Notes under the pieces: model-generated
The model's database searches: none
Told to the model about the DNA's origin: nothing
The model's input: the letters and a program-made list of their open reading frames with translations, nothing else
Program-made: the position numbers and the translations under genes
Shown here: piece by piece, positions 62,677-64,000 of the stretch
Layout of the letters: each line of letters starts with the position of its first letter
How positions within the stretch are numbered: position 1 is the stretch's first letter
Assembly (NCBI RefSeq): GCF_040939125.1
Contig: NZ_CP162495.1
Span: forward strand, 1,860,001 to 1,924,000
DNA length: 64,000 bases
Origin: Clostridium sp. BJN0013
GTDB taxonomy: Bacteria > Bacillota > Clostridia > Clostridiales > Clostridiaceae
Reading direction: 5' to 3'

Positions 62677-63954
62677 ATGGGCTTTTTAAAAATTTTTTCT
62701 GGAAACAGAAAAAAACAAAATAATGATTATATAAAAGCAACTTATGAAAAGGGGCCTTTTATGATAAAATGTCCTTTTTGTTTTAAAAAGTTTAAAACTG
62801 ATCAGGTGATTTTTAGGGCCTCTCACTTTGAAAAGGGAGATCCTGAATATGAAAAAACAGTAGATGAAGTGCTTAATGAATACAATAAAAAGATAGGAAA
62901 AGGGCTGCTTGGAGAAATAAACCCTGTAGTCAGGGCAGAAAGTCTTCCAGAGAGCAGTAAAACAAGGGTGGATAAAGTGCTTATAGAAATTAAGGATAAG
63001 TACGATATAAGTACTAATGAAAGGCTGTGTCCCCACTGTCACAATGAGCTTCCCATAACCTCGGGAAGAGGACCTTCTAAAATTATTTCCGTTGTAGGGG
63101 CTTCCCAGGCAGGAAAATCTGTATACATGACAACTCTTTTATATGTTCTTGAAAGATATACCTGTGAAAGAATAGGTGCTTCCATAATTGCAGGAAGTTC
63201 CACATATAACGATGAAATAAGAGAAAATCAGGAAAGAATTTTTGACAGAAATATAATGCCGGACCCTACCCCAAAACAGCATATGGAACCACTTATAGAA
63301 AATTTTAAATTTAAAGATGATAAAATACCACCAATTACCCTCATTTTTTATGACGTACCTGGAGAGGGTATGACGGACAAGGGGTATATAGAAAAACACG
63401 GAGAACATATAAAGAATTCCGACGGTATAATATTTCTTGTAGATCCCCTGCAGATGAGGGCTCTAAGAAAAAAGATAAATATTGCAAACAGGGAATTTAA
63501 AGGAGATTTTACAGAAAAATATCAAGAATCAAAAGATATAATTGTATATTTATTTGAAAATTTTATATCTAAGCAGTCAAGAGAGAGAACCCCTATACCT
63601 ACGGCGGTAGTGATAACTAAAAGTGATATGCTGAAAAATTTAAATGATGAAGAATACATAAGTAAAAACAGTAATATATTTAAAAATTACAACCACAGAA
63701 AGTTTTTTAATTTAAATGAATTTGAAAATATTGACGGTGAAGTGAGAAAATTTTTAGCCAGGGTAGACAGTGCTTTCAAAGGAGCTATGGATACATATTT
63801 TAAAACTACAGGATACTTTGCAGTATCATCTTTGGGATGTAATCCTCATAACCTTCAAATAGACAGCAGTACAAGTATAAATCCCGTGAGAGTGGATGAA
63901 CCTTTTTTGTGGCTGCTTTACTGCATGAATTATTTAGATGGGGGAAGAGAGTAA
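62677..63954 (+). CDS. Zinc-ribbon P-loop GTPase, DO-GTPase type (copy B)
   Basis: The 425-residue protein has one pair of split zinc-ribbon halves (CPFC 32-35 and CPHC 118-121, separated by an 80-residue charged insert). Its GTPase domain carries GASQAGKS (141-148), FYDVPGEG (D226) and ITKSD (313-317). The C-terminal block EPFLWLLYCMNYL matches copy A. The start follows AAAGGAG. The second zinc ribbon of copy A is reduced here. Stop and next start are one base apart. Confidence 0.75.
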   Translation: MGFLKIFSGNRKKQNNDYIKATYEKGPFMIKCPFCFKKFKTDQVIFRASHFEKGDPEYEKTVDEVLNEYNKKIGKGLLGEINPVVRAESLPESSKTRVDKVLIEIKDKYDISTNERLCPHCHNELPITSGRGPSKIISVVGASQAGKSVYMTTLLYVLERYTCERIGASIIAGSSTYNDEIRENQERIFDRNIMPDPTPKQHMEPLIENFKFKDDKIPPITLIFYDVPGEGMTDKGYIEKHGEHIKNSDGIIFLVDPLQMRALRKKINIANREFKGDFTEKYQESKDIIVYLFENFISKQSRERTPIPTAVVITKSDMLKNLNDEEYISKNSNIFKNYNHRKFFNLNEFENIDGEVRKFLARVDSAFKGAMDTYFKTTGYFAVSSLGCNPHNLQIDSSTSINPVRVDEPFLWLLYCMNYLDGGRE

Positions 63955-63955
63955 A

Positions 63956-64000
63956 ATGATTGAACAACATTATTACACAAGGGATAGAAAAGGAGTTTTC
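63956..64000 (+). CDS. Start of a second GAP1-like gene, cut by the window end
   Basis: The frame begins MIEQHYYTRDRKGVF and runs off the window. It has the same opening pattern as the GAP1-like protein at 50222 (MAIKQLFYTSCKRGVSS: hydrophobic strand, YT, basic residues, GV) and the same position directly after a zinc-ribbon GTPase gene. Only 15 residues are visible, so the call rests mainly on context. Confidence 0.55.
   Translation, partial: MIEQHYYTRDRKGVF

Overview
The window is AT-rich DNA with strong AGGAGG-type ribosome binding sites, frequent GTG/TTG starts, CotF-type spore coat genes, PadR/TetR/ECF regulators and clostridial mobile elements. It fits a spore-forming anaerobic Clostridium (cluster I, near the C. 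kluyveri / C. ljungdahlii / C. scatologenes group). The species cannot be fixed from sequence alone. No tRNA, rRNA, CRISPR array or replication origin was seen.

Layout. 1-2.7 kb is a gene graveyard: a coiled-coil ORF, an IS256 transposase remnant, a glycosyltransferase/MarR fragment junction and a possible conjugation-gene fragment. 2.7-7.2 kb holds a drug-efflux-type operon (HlyD/EmrA adaptor plus two ABC-2 permeases, no ATPase) divergent from its probable TetR regulator. 7.3-10.2 kb is a transposon with a zinc-ribbon DUF6431-type protein, a DD(35)E transposase and an ExeA/TniB-like ATPase. 10.2-11.1 kb holds further decayed genes.

11.5-24.3 kb is a long catabolic cluster. It encodes an APC permease, a class-I amidotransferase, a TetR regulator, a GlnT/GMAS-type glutamine synthetase homologue, the three glutamate-synthase-like subunits GlxBCD/MgsABC, a four-part Fe-S/flavin amine (amino acid) dehydrogenase, an aspartase and a Rid-family protein. 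Taken together it looks like an anaerobic route in which an amine is gamma-glutamylated, transferred to make an N-substituted glutamate, and then dehydrogenated.

24.4-34.8 kb contains an RHH protein, a DMT transporter plus AraC regulator, a MATE pump, a membrane-anchored protein and a three-gene ABC exporter with a large LuxR/MalT-type regulator. 34.9-36.2 kb is an IStron (group I intron plus degraded TnpB). It lies upstream of a BcrA-like ABC ATPase gene that is cut in two by an IS element with a 10-bp target duplication; the partner permease and a two-component system follow. 42.6-47.3 kb contains an ECF sigma/DUF4179 anti-sigma pair, a candidate type I toxin-antitoxin locus, a PadR/DUF1129 pair and two CotF-like spore coat genes.

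47.6 kb to the end of the window is the most unusual part: one long, tightly packed operon. It encodes a MIF-like tautomerase, three zinc-ribbon P-loop GTPases (DO-GTPase type), two GAP1-like proteins (the second cut by the window end), two related beta-sandwich proteins, a membrane-anchored vWA protein, a tubulin/FtsZ-like GTPase and a second protein that looks like a tubulin paralogue without its GTP-binding motif. The adaptor-GTPase-GAP1 trio occurs twice, on either side of the membrane GTPase, vWA and tubulin core. Such gene sets have been predicted computationally to be NTP-dependent conflict or signalling systems. I know of no experimental description, so this is the best candidate for an undescribed system.
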